A DNA stretch of 23,622 bases from contig PJAB01000573.1 in NCBI GenBank assembly GCA_002887195.1, forward strand, positions 1 through 23,622, read 5' to 3'. Below are positions 22,497 to 23,622 of this stretch, one piece after another (position 1 is the stretch's first letter; every line of letters starts with the position of its first letter). The position numbers and the translations under genes were made by a program. Origin of the DNA: Chrysochromulina parva (Eukaryota > Haptophyta > Prymnesiales > Chrysochromulinaceae). The notes under the pieces are model-generated. The model saw only the letters and a program-made list of their open reading frames with translations. It did no database searches and was not told where the DNA came from.

Positions 22497-23109
22497 TCAC
22501 ATTACTCCTCTCCTTTGCGGCTGAGGAGCAGATGCGGCGGGAGGCGCACAAGGCGGCGCGTGGGAAAACCTGGGCACGCGGACAAAGCACCCCTGCCGCC
22601 AGCTCGCACACCCCACGCCGAGGTGGGATGGCACGCAAGCGGGGGGGGGCGCCCATGCACGACACACACACACACACGCACGGCCACACATGGACGGCAC
22701 GAACGGGGCGCACAATGCACTCTACACACGATCGAAGCAGGAGACGGGGAGTGGGCACCAATGGAGTCGGCACCTACCTGTGAACGTCCTCGAGCTCCAT
22801 GCGGGTCGCTCTTCCGCGCATCGCGGACTGGCGCTGTGCCCGTCGCTCCATGAGCGCCGACCCGATTGGTGAAGACCGGGAGCTGTCGAGCGGGTCCTCA
22901 TTGACGGCATTCAGTGCATTGATCGTCGACGAGGACATTGGCATTCGGGGCTTCGTGCGTGACGCCTTGCGATCCATGAGGGACTCGTCAAGGGGGGAGG
23001 AGCACGACGGGGATTCGGCGACCAGATTGCTCACTTGGATCGGGGGTTGCGGTCTTAGACCCGTGGGAATGTAAAGCAGTGGCTGCGGCGGCATGTCCTG
23101 GTCCTCCAT
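22497..23109 (-). CDS. Short unrecognised gene, two-exon model
   Basis: Exon 1 (23109-22778) starts MEDQDMPPQPLLYIPTGLRP and ends at a strong donor CACAG|GTAGGTG. It has Ser/Pro-rich disordered sequence, then RSSPIGSALMERRAQRQSAM. A second in-frame ATG lies further upstream at 23193. The only acceptor I could fit is GTGCCCAG|GTTTTCC, which gives exon 2 (22569-22497), keeps phase and yields 134 residues ending PQPQRRGVM. Exon 2 would then be the inverted copy of J-domain coding sequence read on its antisense strand. Exon 1 is fairly persuasive because of the donor; exon 2 is speculative. No domain is recognised. Confidence 0.35.
22513..22575 (+). repeat. Inverted 63-bp copy of J-domain gene coding sequence
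   Basis: Plus-strand bases 22513-22575 match the minus strand of 21221-21283 in 60 of 63 positions. The copied segment encodes FAAEEQMRREAHKAARGKTW in the J-domain protein's coiled coil. Flanks on both sides are unrelated. The copy ends precisely at an AGGT tetramer (plus-strand ACCT), as the intron junctions do. Confidence 0.93.
22660..22680. repeat. CA dinucleotide microsatellite
   Basis: A run of CA repeats (eight to nine units) follows a G9-10 homopolymer at about 22641-22649. Both are probably inside the intron of the short minus-strand gene. Confidence 0.85.
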
Positions 23110-23555
23110 ATCAATTCGCTGAATGGACGTGCTCGGAGGCGATGGACGGGCACACTTTTCCTGGGTGCACTCCAGAGTTGACCGAGATTGCATTCGTCAT
23201 CTTTTTGCAGTGCGAAAGTCAGTTTCGTCGCGGTCCCACCGCGCTCAACACAACACACATGTAATAAAGGAGCTGCATCGCCGTCGGTATCTTACATTCA
23301 AAATTTCGTCAATCTTTTCACAAGTCTTTTCGCAGGCGAAATTTGGAACTCACACGGTTCCGAGAAGGCACCCTCGTGCTTGGGGGTCCGGAGCGTGTGC
23401 GCGCGTTGTGTTGAACAGCAGCAGCAGCACCTATTCACAGTTGAAAAGGTCGTGCCTGGCTCTCCGAGTTGCTTCACGCGCCGGGGGACCTCACTCACCG
23501 ACGTTTTACGGGGTCGACCCTGTCCACGTGTCTCCGACACTCAACCGTCCACATC

Positions 23556-23622
23556 ATGCCGCCGCTCGACCAATTCGCCGCCTTCCCTCCGGGCACCCGC
23601 ACCAACCCGTCCCTACCGTCAG
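23556..23622 (+). CDS. 5' end of a reading frame leaving the window
   Basis: An ATG at 23556 opens a frame that runs to the window edge (MPPLDQFAAFPPGTRTNPSLPS). It has no stop and a Pro/Ala-rich composition resembling real N-termini here. It is too short to identify. The upstream 300 bp, shared head to head with the short minus-strand gene, would be its promoter. Confidence 0.35.
   Translation, partial: MPPLDQFAAFPPGTRTNPSLPS

Noticed and set aside
22421..22783. A second J-domain-like gene on the plus strand
   Set aside because: Only 63 bp match the J-domain gene and none of the J-domain itself. The frame outside the match is simple-repeat and low-complexity sequence.

Overview
The window looks like nuclear DNA of a GC-rich unicellular alga. 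A haptophyte is my best guess. The reasons are long, Ala/Gly-rich, mostly intronless reading frames, short introns of which one appears to use a GC-AG pair, abundant minisatellites, and SPRY / TIR-type multidomain proteins. No bacterial operon signals, viral genes or transposase genes were seen. Assignment to a species is not possible from the sequence alone.

Layout: the 3' end of an unrecognised gene with a 15-bp minisatellite (16-582, +); a cytochrome b561 / cytochrome b5 / cytochrome b5 reductase fusion (775-2982, +, one intron); a long non-coding stretch with hairpins and a diverged duplication (2983-4269); an MFSD4-like major facilitator transporter (6050-4270, -, two introns); a small SAP-motif protein (7035-6556, -); an EF-hand + TTC4/Cns1-like co-chaperone (9306-7393, -) that shares a 281-bp head-to-head spacer with an F-box protein (9588-10325, +); a 1145-residue U-box protein (14402-10965, -); a six-exon gene for a SPRY / COR-like / TIR protein of 1242 residues (19010-14676, -), reconstructed here with all phases consistent; an EF-hand protein with a polyglycine tract (20187-19225, -); a J-domain protein (21723-20464, -); a short unrecognised gene (23109-22497, -); and the first codons of another reading frame at the right edge (23556-, +).

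The genes do not form a pathway. Several belong to proteostasis and ubiquitin systems (TTC4-like, F-box, U-box, J-domain), but that may be coincidence.

The main discovery is in the introns. Most introns in the three confidently multi-exon genes are bounded or seeded by long direct repeats of the neighbouring exon (about 23-32 bp, often perfect), so the 3' end of the intron repeats the end of the upstream exon. Between the repeats lies filler DNA. In most cases this is a 10-bp tandem repeat with the core CTGAT on the sense strand; in one it is a 5-bp TTGAC repeat; in another it is a pair of short inverted elements built on GCATGC...GTGCTCA. A third copy of the last element sits inside an exon as an in-frame 48-bp insertion, also bounded by a short direct repeat. 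This looks like recent intron gain by insertion of short repetitive elements with unusually long target duplications. Intronless genes of similar size lie between the affected ones.
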